Positions 1-6,920 of a DNA stretch of 9,223 nt are shown here, in pieces. Numbering within the stretch: the first letter of the stretch is position 1; each line of letters starts with the position of its first letter. Source of the stretch: an uncultured Mycoplasma sp. (GTDB lineage: Bacteria; Bacillota_I; Bacilli_A; Mycoplasmatales; Metamycoplasmataceae); assembly GCA_949293065.1 (NCBI GenBank), contig CASFBV010000015.1, positions 1 through 9,223 of the forward strand. Direction: 5' to 3'. The position numbers were made by a program, and so were the translations under genes. The notes below the pieces were generated by a model. The model did not search any database, had not been told where the DNA came from, and saw nothing but the letters and a program-made list of their open reading frames with translations.

Positions 1-407
1 ATGCTTTCTATAGAATTGTAGCTGCTGATGCTCGTGCTCCAAGAGATGGACGTTTCATCGAAGAAATTGGTTACTACAATCCACACAGCAAAGAGTTAAA
101 AATCGATAAAGAAATTGCTTTTAAATGATTAGCAAATGGAGCTCAATTAACAGATACTGCTAAAAACTTATTCACAAAAGAAAAACTATTAGAAGAATTT
201 AATAAAAACAAACCTGCTAAAGGTAAAAAAACAAATACAAGAAAAACTAAAAAATCTTCTGAATCAGTAAAAAAAGTAAAACCTGCTAAAAAAGCAACAA
301 TTAAAAAAACAAAGCAAAATACAATTTCTGTTGATAAAAAACCTGAAACATTAGAAAAAGTAACAGGTGAATCAACAATTGAAGCAGCTTCAGAATCAAA
401 TGATTAA
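1..407 (+). CDS. rpsP: 30S ribosomal protein S16 (5'-truncated, with long basic C-terminal tail)
   Basis: S16 is a small-subunit protein needed for 30S assembly. The window opens inside the gene: the first complete codon is at 3 and 134 residues remain before the TAA at 405-407; about 15 N-terminal residues are missing. The S16 core is plain: [26 protein letters not shown], then the [20 protein letters not shown] segment, with Trp encoded by TGA at 127-129. (The first motif spans residues about 2-27 of the visible part.) S16 proteins usually end soon after this point at 80-90 residues. Here a further 60 or so residues follow, rich in Lys, Ala, Thr and Ser, turning more acidic at the very end ([10 protein letters not shown]). 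The tail resembles disordered nucleic-acid-binding tails. It stays in frame with no stop, so it looks like part of the protein. trmD begins 9 bases downstream, so the two are very likely co-transcribed. Confidence 0.96.
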
Positions 408-416
408 TGGAGATAA

Positions 417-1094
417 ATGAAAATTAATTTCTTAACAATATTCCCTAAATATTACGAAGCTTTTAAATCTGAATCAATAGTTTCAAAAGCTATTGAAAAA
501 GGATTGATTGACATTAATGTTATTGATTTTAGAGATTTCACATTGCATAAACAAAATAAAGTTGATGATGAAATTTATGGTGGTGGAGCTGGAATGCTTT
601 TAATGATTGAACCTATTGATCGAGCCCTTCAATCAATAAAAGAAAAAACAAAAATAATTCTAATGTCGCCCCAAGGAAAACCATTTACTCAAGAAAAGGC
701 TCTTGAATTATCAAAAGAAAAGTCAATCACATTTATTGCAGGAAGATATGAAGGATTTGATGAAAGAGTTAGAACACTAGTTGATGAAGAAATTTCAATT
801 GGAGATTATGTTCTAACAGGTGGTGAATTACCTTCAATGGTAATAGCAGATTCAATCATTAGATTAGTTCCTAATGTTATTAAAGAGGAATCACATCAAA
901 ACGATTCATTCCAAAATAATTTATTGGACTATCCTCAGTATACAAGGCCTGCTGAATACAAAGGAATGAAAGTCCCTGATGTTCTTTTAAACGGGAATCA
1001 TAAAGAAATAGAAAAATGAAGAAAAGAAAAAGCATTAGAAAACACAAAAAACAAAAGACCTGATCTTTTAGAAAGGAAAAATCATGACAAATAA
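417..1094 (+). CDS. trmD: tRNA (guanine-N1-)-methyltransferase TrmD
   Basis: TrmD uses S-adenosylmethionine to methylate G37 of tRNAs with G36, which prevents +1 frameshifting. The protein has 225 residues once TGA at 1017-1019 is read as Trp; the family usually has about 240. SPOUT trefoil-knot motifs are all present: YGGGAGM (54-60), MSPQGKPF (83-90), [11 protein letters not shown] (108-118), [15 protein letters not shown] (127-141). Aligned by eye with E. coli, R149 and D163 match catalytic R154 and D169. The C-terminal domain keeps [10 protein letters not shown] and [14 protein letters not shown] good Shine-Dalgarno (GGAGA, 409-413) lies just upstream of the start. The 3' end overlaps the rplS start by 11 bases, which suggests translational coupling. 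rimM, often found between rpsP and trmD in Firmicutes, is absent here. Confidence 0.97.
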
Positions 1095-1443
1095 TTTAAT
1101 TGAAAAAATTGAAAATAGTCAAAAACGTAGTGACTTACCTCATTTCCAAATTGGAGATAATGTTAAAGTTCACGTAAGAATTAAAGAAGGTGATAAATCA
1201 AGAATTCAAATTTTTGAAGGTCTTGTTATTGCTAAAAAACACACAGGAACAAGAGAAACTTTTACAGTTAGAAAAATTTCATATGGTATTGGTGTTGAAA
1301 GAACATTCCCTTTACACAACCCAAATATTGCAAGTATTGAAGTATTAAGAAGAAATAAAATTAGAAGAGCAAAATTATATTACATGAGAGATCTAAAAGG
1401 TAAATCAGCTCGTCTAAAAGAAGTAAGAATTAAAAATAAATAA
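1084..1443 (+). CDS. rplS: 50S ribosomal protein L19
   Basis: L19 sits at the 30S-50S interface of the large subunit. The 119-residue product matches the usual length of about 115 and carries family hallmarks along its length: [26 protein letters not shown] near the start (about 18-42, in two blocks), [33 protein letters not shown], and the basic C-terminal block [22 protein letters not shown]. The start lies inside the last codons of trmD, with an AAAGGAAAA purine tract just before it serving as a probable ribosome binding site. The order trmD-rplS is conserved in most bacteria. No promoter of its own is visible. The stop TAA is followed by one base and then the ATG of the lipoprotein gene. 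Confidence 0.97.
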   Translation: MTNNLIEKIENSQKRSDLPHFQIGDNVKVHVRIKEGDKSRIQIFEGLVIAKKHTGTRETFTVRKISYGIGVERTFPLHNPNIASIEVLRRNKIRRAKLYYMRDLKGKSARLKEVRIKNK

Positions 1444-1444
1444 T

Positions 1445-1840
1445 ATGAAAAAATTGATTTCAATGTTAACAGTTCCAATAGTTACTACACCTTTGTTGGC
1501 TGTTATTTCATGTAGTTCATCAGATCCAGATTATAAACAAATGAGTTGAAGTTTTGATACAGATAAAATTAAATCGCTAGCATCTAATTTCTCATCATTT
1601 AATTCACAACCAGTTTCCCTTGATAAACTTAAACAAATAATTAAAGGCGATGGTTCATACATAGATCCATACGCAAAAGAAGCATTTGATGATGGTTGAT
1701 TTGATTCTATTGAATTTTTAACAGATAAATCTGGGACAAAAGCAACAAAAATTGTTGTTAAATTACTAAGTAAAAAAGATGATAAAAAATGTATTTATCG
1801 TTTACCAAATGGTAAATTAGAATGAAGCACAGGATTTTAA
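1445..1840 (+). CDS. small predicted lipoprotein, function unknown
   Basis: The 131-residue product becomes visible only when TGA is read as Trp (three codons). It starts MKKLISMLTVPIV and has a short hydrophobic stretch ending in the lipobox A-V-I-S-C, so C23 would be the lipidated residue after signal peptidase II cleavage, and the mature protein would sit on the outer face of the membrane. The mature part (about 109 residues) begins with SSSDPDYKQ and has no repeats or second membrane segment. It contains one further Cys (in KKCIYRL). I do not recognise a family. The start lies one base after the rplS stop with no clear Shine-Dalgarno, so translation may depend on reinitiation. The end overlaps the tmcAL-like start by 19 bases. 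A surface lipoprotein inside a ribosomal-protein operon is odd; it may be a lineage-specific insertion. The open frame and lipobox support a real gene. Confidence 0.82.
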
Positions 1841-2742
1841 GAATAGGAATAGTTGTTGAATATAATCCATTTCACAATGGTCATATTTATCAAATTAATG
1901 AAATTAAAAAAAGATGACCTAATTCAACAATTATTGTCGCTATGTCAGGCAAATATGTTCAAAGAGGTGATTTTGCAATTGCCTCTTTTAATGATAGAAA
2001 AAAAATAGCACTAAAATATGGGATTGATGAAGTTTTTGAAATACCACAAGACAAAGTTATTCAAGCAGCCCATATTTTTGCACAAGCAGCAATTGATATT
2101 TTAAATAAACAAAAAATTGATATTTTGGTTTTTGGATCGGAAACTGATAATATTGATGATTTTATTTTAGTTGCTCAAACCATTCAAAATAATGAGGAAA
2201 TTTATTATAAGAAAATAAGATCTGAAATGAAAAAAGGTTTTTCATTTCCAAAAGCAAGTCAAATAGTTTTACAAGAATTAATAAACAAATCATTTGTGTT
2301 TCCTAATGATATTCTAGGTCTTGAATATGTGAAAACAATTATAAATAACAATTACAATATTAAACCTATCTGTATTAAAAGAACAGTAGGTTTTCATTCC
2401 GATGAAATCATAGGAAACATAACAAGCGCAACCAATATTAGAAAAATGATTTTAGAAAATAATAATTTATACAAACAATTTACTCCTATGATATTTGATA
2501 AAAAGCCTGATTGTATTGAAAATTATTATGGAGAATTTCAAAGAGTTATAAAAAATACAGATAGTGAAGAACTAAAAAAAATTCCGCTTGTATCAGAGGG
2601 AATAGAAAACTTATTCAAAAAAAATATTGACATACCAACATATGAAGAATTTGTAAATAAAGTCAATTCAAAACGCTACACATCTAGTCGAATTAAAAGA
2701 ATAATGTTGCAAATATTATTAAATGTAAATAAATTAAATTAA
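1822..2742 (+). CDS. tmcAL: TmcAL/YlbM-family nucleotidyltransferase, C-terminally short
   Basis: In B. subtilis, TmcAL (YlbM) uses ATP and acetate to make N4-acetylcytidine at the wobble base of elongator tRNA-Met. The start at 1822 gives 306 residues and restores the N-terminal GIVVEYNPFHNGH block with the HxGH nucleotide-binding motif (H18-H21); the next ATG (1942) would delete it. One TGA-Trp lies between them. Other matches to B. subtilis are AMSGKYVQRGDFA, LVFGSETDNID, ILGLEYVKTI and the SATNIRKMI motif. The protein ends just after the region of the Bacillus 'TKRYTWTRLQR' motif (here SKRYTSSRIKR), so about 100 C-terminal residues of the 415-residue Bacillus protein are missing. It may be a natural short mollicute form or a shortened enzyme. 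The family call is firm; acetate-ligase activity is inferred. The gene overlaps the lipoprotein gene by 19 bases. Confidence 0.88.
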
Positions 2743-2755
2743 TATATTAATTTAA
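2734..2755. repeat. 22-bp perfect A/T palindrome over the tmcAL stop codon
   Basis: The bases from 2734 to 2755 form a perfect self-complementary sequence (half site TTAAATTAATA) that includes the TAA stop of the tmcAL-like gene. There is no loop, and an A-run follows on the + strand rather than a T-run, so it does not look like an intrinsic terminator. It may be a chance result of extreme AT content or a DNA-binding site. Confidence 0.5.
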
Positions 2756-2775
2756 AAAAGTGTTGAAATATTTTT

Positions 2776-2804
2776 TTGAAATTTTTTGAAATTTTAAATA
2801 TAAA
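2776..2804 (+). promoter_or_regulatory. Predicted sigma-A promoter for topA
   Basis: A -35-like TTGAAA (2776-2781) is followed after 17 bases by a -10-like TATAAA (2799-2804). This would place the transcript start near 2811 and give a leader of about 17 bases. GAGTAGG (2815-2821) is a weak candidate ribosome binding site before the ATG at 2828. TTGAAAT occurs three times in this region (from 2763, 2776 and 2786), so the exact -35 is uncertain. Confidence 0.55.
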
Positions 2805-2827
2805 ATAAAAAAAAGAGTAGGTTTTAT

Positions 2828-4663
2828 ATGAAGTATTTAGTAATAGTTGAGTCACCAAATAAGGTTAAAACAATTCAAAAATATTTAGGAAATGACTATG
2901 AAGTTAAAGCTTCTGTTGGTCATATTGTTAAAATGCTTTCAACCGGTGAAGGCAGATTAGGAATAGATTTTGATCATTGAGAACCTATATATAAAATAGA
3001 ACCTGAAAAAAAACACATTGTAGATGAACTTAAAAAAGAAGCTAAAAAAGCTGAAATAGTTTATATTGCAACTGACCCCGACCGTGAAGGTGAAGCAATT
3101 GGAGATAATTTAGTTGAATATTTAGGAATAAAAGATAAATATAAAAGAATTAAATACAATGAAATTACCAAAGAAGCTGTTTTAGCTTCTATTGAAAATC
3201 CCACAACAATTGATGAAAATCTTGTTAAGGCACAAAAATCAAGAAGAATGCTTGATAGAATTATAGGTTTTAGATTAAGTGGTTTGATGACTAAAAAAAT
3301 GGCTAATTATCCCGAAAGACCAACAGCAGGTAGAGTTCAATCTATTGCTCTAAAACTAGTTGTTGATCGAGAAAATGAAATTAGAGCATTTATCCCAACA
3401 TATTATTCAACTATTAGCGCAAAAATCAATGACGAAACATCTGCAACTTTTTATAATCAAAAATCATCATTTGAAAATAAAGAATGAATTGAAAAGGATA
3501 AATCACAAGATATTTTTAAGTCATTGAAAGGACCTTTGAAAGTTGTTGATATTAAATTAAGCAAAAAAAATGATGCTAAAATTACACCTTTAAAACAAGC
3601 TGTGCTTTATAAAAAAGCAGATATTTCATCAAAAGCCGTGCAATTAGCAGCTCAAAGATTATATGAAGGATTTGGAGATGGCGGTTTGATTTCATATCCA
3701 AGAACTGACTCAACTCGTCTATCAGAAAATTTCTTAGTTAGAGCAAGAAAATATATTGAGAATAAATATGGTCACGATTATGTTGCAAAAGATATAAAAG
3801 GATTTAGTGGTGATCAAGATGCCCATGAAGCAATTAGGCCAACTGATATTTCACTAACACCAGAAATTGCAAAAAATAAATATGATTTATCACCTGCTGA
3901 ATATAAAGTTTATTCAATCATTTGAAATACAACTATGAAAGCAATTATGACTACACCAGTCAGAGAAACGCTAAGATATGAATTGGAAAATAATGGATAC
4001 AATTTTAAATTGACATCATCTAAATTAATTTTTGATGGATACCAAATTATTTCTCCAAAAGAAAATGATAAGGAATTACCAAAATACAATATTGGTGATT
4101 TAATAGATGTTAAAAATTATGAAGTAGTTGATCATGAAACAAAACCACCAGCAAGATATACAGATGGTTCTTTAATTGAAAAATTAGATGAAATTAAAGT
4201 TGGTCGACCTTCAACATTTGCAACCACAGTTGAAAAAATTTTAGATCGTAAATTTGTTGAAAAAGAAGGTTCATCTTTAAAATCAACAGAATTTGGAGAA
4301 ATTGTTTTATCTAAATTGATAGAAGGGTTCCCAAATGAGATTACTGAGGGGTATACAGCAAGAGTTGAGGCAGATTTAGATTTAATTGCCGAAGGGGAAA
4401 TAGATTATAAATACTTAATGCAGTCATTCTGAGAACGTTTTGATAAATCATTTAAAACAGCAGAATTAACATTAGAAAAAACTGTTTTACTTGATCGTTT
4501 AGTGGGTGAAGATTGTCCAGAATGTGGCTCACCACTTGTTTTTAAAAGATCTAGAAAAACCAAAGAAGAATTTATATCTTGTTCAAAATGACCTGATTGC
4601 AACTATTCAAGAAGCACAAAACCAAAAGCAAAAAGATTTTCATTCTTAAATAAGAAAAAATAG
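2828..4663 (+). CDS. topA: DNA topoisomerase I (type IA)
   Basis: TopA relaxes negative supercoils by a single-strand break through a 5'-phosphotyrosine. The product has 611 residues with five in-frame TGA-Trp codons. Domains in order: Toprim at the N-terminus ([12 protein letters not shown] at 5-16; the acidic triad [10 protein letters not shown] with D83, D85 and E87), the [18 protein letters not shown] segment, then the active-site block [13 protein letters not shown] with Tyr290 as predicted nucleophile. Next come [10 protein letters not shown] and [15 protein letters not shown]. The C-terminus holds one C4 zinc finger (C563-x2-C566-x18-C585-x5-C591) and a basic tail. Many bacterial TopA proteins are nearer 700 residues with several zinc fingers; a single finger fits a reduced genome. 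The gene has its own predicted promoter and converges on the minus-strand coiled-coil gene, with only 38 bases between the two stops. Confidence 0.97.
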
Positions 4664-4701
4664 ATTTTAGATAGTTTTTCAAAAAACAAATGGGTTTATC
4701 T

Positions 4702-5094
4702 TTAATTATTTATTTCATCTTTATGAAATGACTCAAGCACATCAATACGAGATTCAATTTTGTCTAATCTTTCATCCACTTTTTTATTATGCTCTTCTTG
4801 TTTTTTATTGTGTTCTAATTGTTGTTTATTAAACTCCTTTTGTTCAATAATGTGTTGATCAACTTTTTTATTGTGTTCATCTTGTTTTTTATTATGGTCT
4901 TCTTGCTTCTTGATAAATTCAAGTACGATTTGTTCAAAGCTTTGTTTCTTCATATCTTTCATTGTACCAACAATATTAACTTTTACTTCATTATTTTCTA
5001 AATATTCAATAGTTGATGATTTTATTTGGATTATTCTAATTAATTTTTGTAGTTCGGTTTTAGTGATTTTATGTGTGTTTTTGTTTTTGCTCAT
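4702..5094 (-). CDS. hypothetical protein with heptad-repeat coiled coil
   Basis: This 130-residue soluble protein is the only minus-strand gene in the window. The start was placed at the ATG at 5094-5092 because AAAGGAG lies just upstream; an in-frame ATG five codons earlier has no ribosome binding site. Residues 1-60 form a basic domain (KITKTELQKLIRIIQIK, then a YLENNEVKVNIVGTMKD segment that may be beta-strand). Residues 62-124 are nine uninterrupted heptads such as KKQEDHN, KKQDEHN and KKQEEHN, ending in more classical hydrophobic heptads (KKVDERL, DKIESRI, DVLESFH). In the first heptads the predicted core positions are Asn and Gln. There is no signal peptide, membrane segment, Trp or Cys. 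The layout (small N-terminal domain plus coiled coil) recalls mycoplasma DUF16-type proteins, but I cannot claim homology. Oligomerisation is likely; its function is unknown. Confidence 0.85.
   Translation of the reverse strand: MSKNKNTHKITKTELQKLIRIIQIKSSTIEYLENNEVKVNIVGTMKDMKKQSFEQIVLEFIKKQEDHNKKQDEHNKKVDQHIIEQKEFNKQQLEHNKKQEEHNKKVDERLDKIESRIDVLESFHKDEINN
4786..4911 (-). repeat. Six 21-bp degenerate repeats coding for KKQxxHN-type heptads
   Basis: Inside the minus-strand gene, six units of 21 bases (residues 62-103) encode related heptads. Four keep H-N at the end (EDHN, DEHN, LEHN, EEHN); the two middle ones have diverged (KKVDQHI, IEQKEFN). On the + strand each unit reads roughly as a T-run, then ATT, then a GTTCTTCTTG-like block. 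Expansion or contraction by whole units would keep the frame. Confidence 0.8.
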
Positions 5095-5098
5095 TCTA

Positions 5099-5105
5099 CT
5101 CCTTT
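5099..5105 (-). promoter_or_regulatory. Shine-Dalgarno that sets the coiled-coil gene start
   Basis: On the minus strand AAAGGAG ends four bases before the ATG at 5094-5092. The spacing is a little short, but no such site precedes the upstream in-frame ATG at 5109-5107, so the downstream start is preferred. Confidence 0.6.
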
Positions 5106-5123
5106 TCATTGAATTTTTAGAAT

Positions 5124-5150
5124 AAAAAAAATGGAAACTCTATTCCACTT
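5124..5150 (-). terminator. Terminator-like hairpin in the leader of the coiled-coil gene
   Basis: On the minus strand the arms AAGTGGAA and TTCCATTT can form an 8-bp stem (one G-U pair) around a 6-base loop, followed directly by five more U residues. The core TGGAA/TTCCA pairing (5143-5147 with 5132-5136) is perfect. It lies between the predicted promoter (-10 at 5169-5164) and the start codon, so it could be an attenuator, a 5' stabilising stem, or chance. Confidence 0.45.
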
Positions 5151-5163
5151 ATTCTTCTTTCTT

Positions 5164-5172
5164 ATTATACCA
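5164..5172 (-). promoter_or_regulatory. Extended -10 promoter for the coiled-coil gene
   Basis: The minus strand reads TGGTATAAT (5172-5164): a consensus TATAAT with the TGn extension. No good -35 lies at the usual distance, as is common for extended -10 promoters. The transcript start would be near 5157, giving a leader of about 63 bases that contains the hairpin at 5150-5124. Confidence 0.55.
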
Positions 5173-5185
5173 CAATTTAAAACTT

Positions 5186-5215
5186 TTGACCTAATACAGA
5201 TTTATAATTTAAAAT
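5186..5215 (+). promoter_or_regulatory. Predicted ftsY promoter
   Basis: TTGACC (5186-5191) and TAAAAT (5210-5215) lie 18 bases apart. A perfect TATAAT at 5203-5208 is an alternative -10, but its distance to that -35 is too short. The leader would be about 45 bases, ending in the ribosome binding site AAGGA (5251-5255), 8 bases before the ATG at 5264. The region is divergent with the minus-strand promoter at 5164-5172. Confidence 0.5.
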
Positions 5216-5263
5216 TTATAGAATATAAATATTAAAAATTTTATTTAAGTAAGGACTAAGAGA

Positions 5264-6571
5264 ATGGGATTTTTTAAAAAATTAAAGGAAAGAATTTTTG
5301 GAACTAAAGAAATCGAAACTTCTGAAAAAGATTTAGAACAAGAAAATAAAAAAATAGAGCAGACTGTTGAAGAAACAAAAATTTTAGATTTTTCTAATGA
5401 TATTGAAGAAACTACAAAAGAGATTGAGCAAGAAAAAAATGAAATTGAAAATCAACTTAAAAATGAAAAAAAACCTTCAAAAAGAAAATTAACAAGAGAA
5501 GAAAAAAAATCTTTAACAAAAGAAGAAATCAAAGCTTTTAAAGAAGAAACTAAATTAATTAAGAAACAAGAAAAAATAGAAAAACAAGCAGAAAAAGAAA
5601 GAATTAAACAATTAACAAAAGAACATAAGTTGAATAAATATGTTGCAGGGCTTTCAAAATCAGGAACAAATTTAACTAAAAAAATTACCGAATTACAAGC
5701 AGCACATAATGAATTAGATGAAGAATTTTTTGAAGAACTTGAAGAAATCTTAATTATGTCAGATATTTCTGTTTCATTAGTTTATGTGATTATGGATGAA
5801 ATCAGAAAAGAAGTAAAAACTGAAAATGTTAAAGATAAATCGTTGATAGCTGAAATTATTGCGGATAAAATGTTTGCTGTTTATGCAAACCAATCTGCAG
5901 TCAATACTAAATTAAATTTAGATCATGAAGGATTGAATGTTTTATTGGTGGTTGGTGTTAATGGTTCAGGTAAAACTACATCAATAGCTAAAATTGCTAA
6001 CAAACTAATTAATGAGGGTAAAAAAGTTATATTAGCTGCTGCAGACACATTTAGAGCTGGTGCTGTAGAACAATTAAAAATTTGATCAGAAAGATTAGGA
6101 ATTGATATTGTTACACCAGATAAAGAAGGAGCTGATCCTGCTTCTGTTGTTTATAAAGCATTAGAAAAAACAAAAGAGGGAAATTATGATGTTTTAATTG
6201 TTGATACAGCAGGAAGATTACAAAACAAAGTTAATCTAATGAATGAGTTAGCTAAAATAAATAAAATTATTGAAAAATTTGTTCCAGGAGCTCCACACGA
6301 ATCATTGCTTGTTTTAGATGCAACAACCGGACAAAATGGTGTTATTCAAGCACAAGCATTTAAGGAAGTAACACCATTAACAGGAATTGTTTTAACTAAA
6401 ATGGATGGAACATCTAATGGAGGTATTATTTTAACAATAAAAGATAAACTTGATTTAGATGTTAAATTAATAGGTCTTGGTGAAAAAATGGATGATTTAC
6501 AAGAATTTGATTTAGATGCTTACATCTATGGATTAATGAAAGGATTGATGCCTGATGAAAAACAACAATAG
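5264..6571 (+). CDS. ftsY: Signal recognition particle receptor FtsY
   Basis: FtsY is the membrane-associated GTPase that receives SRP-bound ribosomes at the translocon. The product has 435 residues with one TGA-Trp (6083-6085). It begins [13 protein letters not shown], an amphipathic basic stretch suited to membrane contact. Residues up to about 125 form the variable charged A-domain, very rich in Lys and Glu. The NG domain starts near [17 protein letters not shown]. GTPase motifs follow in order: G1 [10 protein letters not shown] (231-240), the [13 protein letters not shown] insert-box segment, DTAGRLQNK (314-322), the DATTGQN segment, and [10 protein letters not shown] (378-387). The last motif usually reads TKxDGTAKGG, so Asn385 replaces a conserved Lys. 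The tail, [15 protein letters not shown] followed by a short C-terminal segment, is typical. The gene overlaps ylxM by 17 bases, so the two are probably translated together. Confidence 0.97.
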
Positions 6572-6782
6572 TGATTTAGAATTAAGGGAAAAATATATTG
6601 AAGCATTCAATAAGTTTCCTCATGTATTAACAACTAATCAGCACCAAATTTTTCATTTATATTACATTGAAGATTTATCATTATCTGAAATAGCAGAAAT
6701 CGTTGCAACAACAAGATCAAGTGTTCATGACACTTTGAATAAAGCAAGAAATAATTTAAAACCTTTTTTATCAAATGATTAA
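6555..6782 (+). CDS. ylxM: YlxM-family helix-turn-helix protein, short form
   Basis: YlxM proteins are small sigma-70 region-4-like helix-turn-helix proteins that travel with SRP genes (ffh or ftsY); one has been reported to act with SRP in streptococci. This 75-residue version matches B. subtilis YlxM over its DNA-binding core: LTTNQHQIFHLYYIEDLSLSEIAEI (written here in two joined parts, about residues 25-49), followed by the recognition-helix segment ATTRSSVHDTLNKARNNL. It lacks the roughly 35 C-terminal residues of the 110-residue Bacillus protein. The start lies inside the last codons of ftsY (17-base overlap), with AAAGGA at 6539-6544 as a possible ribosome binding site. ffh, its more usual partner, is not in the window. 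Family assignment rests on the HTH pattern and the neighbour; the molecular role is inferred. Confidence 0.85.
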   Translation: MKNNNSDLELREKYIEAFNKFPHVLTTNQHQIFHLYYIEDLSLSEIAEIVATTRSSVHDTLNKARNNLKPFLSND

Positions 6783-6816
6783 CAAAATTCAAATGTAATA
6801 TTGATTTTGTTTTTTG
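6782..6816 (+). terminator. Intrinsic terminator after ftsY-ylxM
   Basis: Right after the ylxM stop, ACAAAATTCAA (6782-6792) pairs with TTGATTTTGT (6801-6810) with one bulged base and an 8-base loop. Five more T residues follow (6811-6815). This would end the ftsY-ylxM transcript. A second arm, TTGAATTT (6819-6826), could pair with the same 5' arm, but this may be chance. Confidence 0.65.
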
Positions 6817-6908
6817 TGTTGAATTTAATAATCTCAAAACTTTTTGCGCTCCTAATCTTCAATTTCTAAATCTTTATCATACTAGTATTAGATTAAACCT
6901 TAAAATGT

Positions 6909-6914
6909 TATAAT
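6909..6914 (+). promoter_or_regulatory. -10 element for the coaX-like gene, leaving almost no leader
   Basis: A perfect TATAAT ends 6 bases before the ATG at 6921. Transcription would begin at or next to that ATG, so the mRNA may be leaderless. No convincing -35 is present at 15-19 bases upstream. No Shine-Dalgarno precedes either ATG (6921 or 6933). Confidence 0.55.
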
Positions 6915-6920
6915 TTATTA

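Noticed and set aside
3248..4432. Apparent split of topA into several short open frames, suggesting a pseudogene
   Set aside because: All breaks are TGA at Trp positions in one frame; under code 4 the gene is intact at 611 codons.
4405..4602. Minus-strand open frame inside topA
   Set aside because: It lies wholly opposite conserved TopA sequence including the zinc finger and has no sign of its own coding.
4669..4701. Possible bidirectional terminator between the convergent stops of topA and the coiled-coil gene
   Set aside because: Only weak stems are seen (AGATA/TATCT with a 23-base gap, and GTTTT/AAAAC with a small loop); too weak to call in such AT-rich DNA, although some termination must occur here.
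4819..5125. Two hydrophobic + strand open frames (4819-5001 and 4871-5125) opposite the coiled-coil gene
   Set aside because: They are antisense shadows of the T-rich complement of a Lys/Gln-rich repeat, with no ribosome binding site; the minus-strand reading has a promoter, Shine-Dalgarno and clear heptads.
6785..6826. Alternative pairing AAATTCAA with TTGAATTT as an antiterminator
   Set aside because: The 8-bp match lies after the stop of ylxM with no gene in the near leader to regulate; the simple terminator explains the region better.
6634..6837. Minus-strand open frame opposite ylxM
   Set aside because: It covers the ylxM helix-turn-helix and the terminator; no ribosome binding site or family match.
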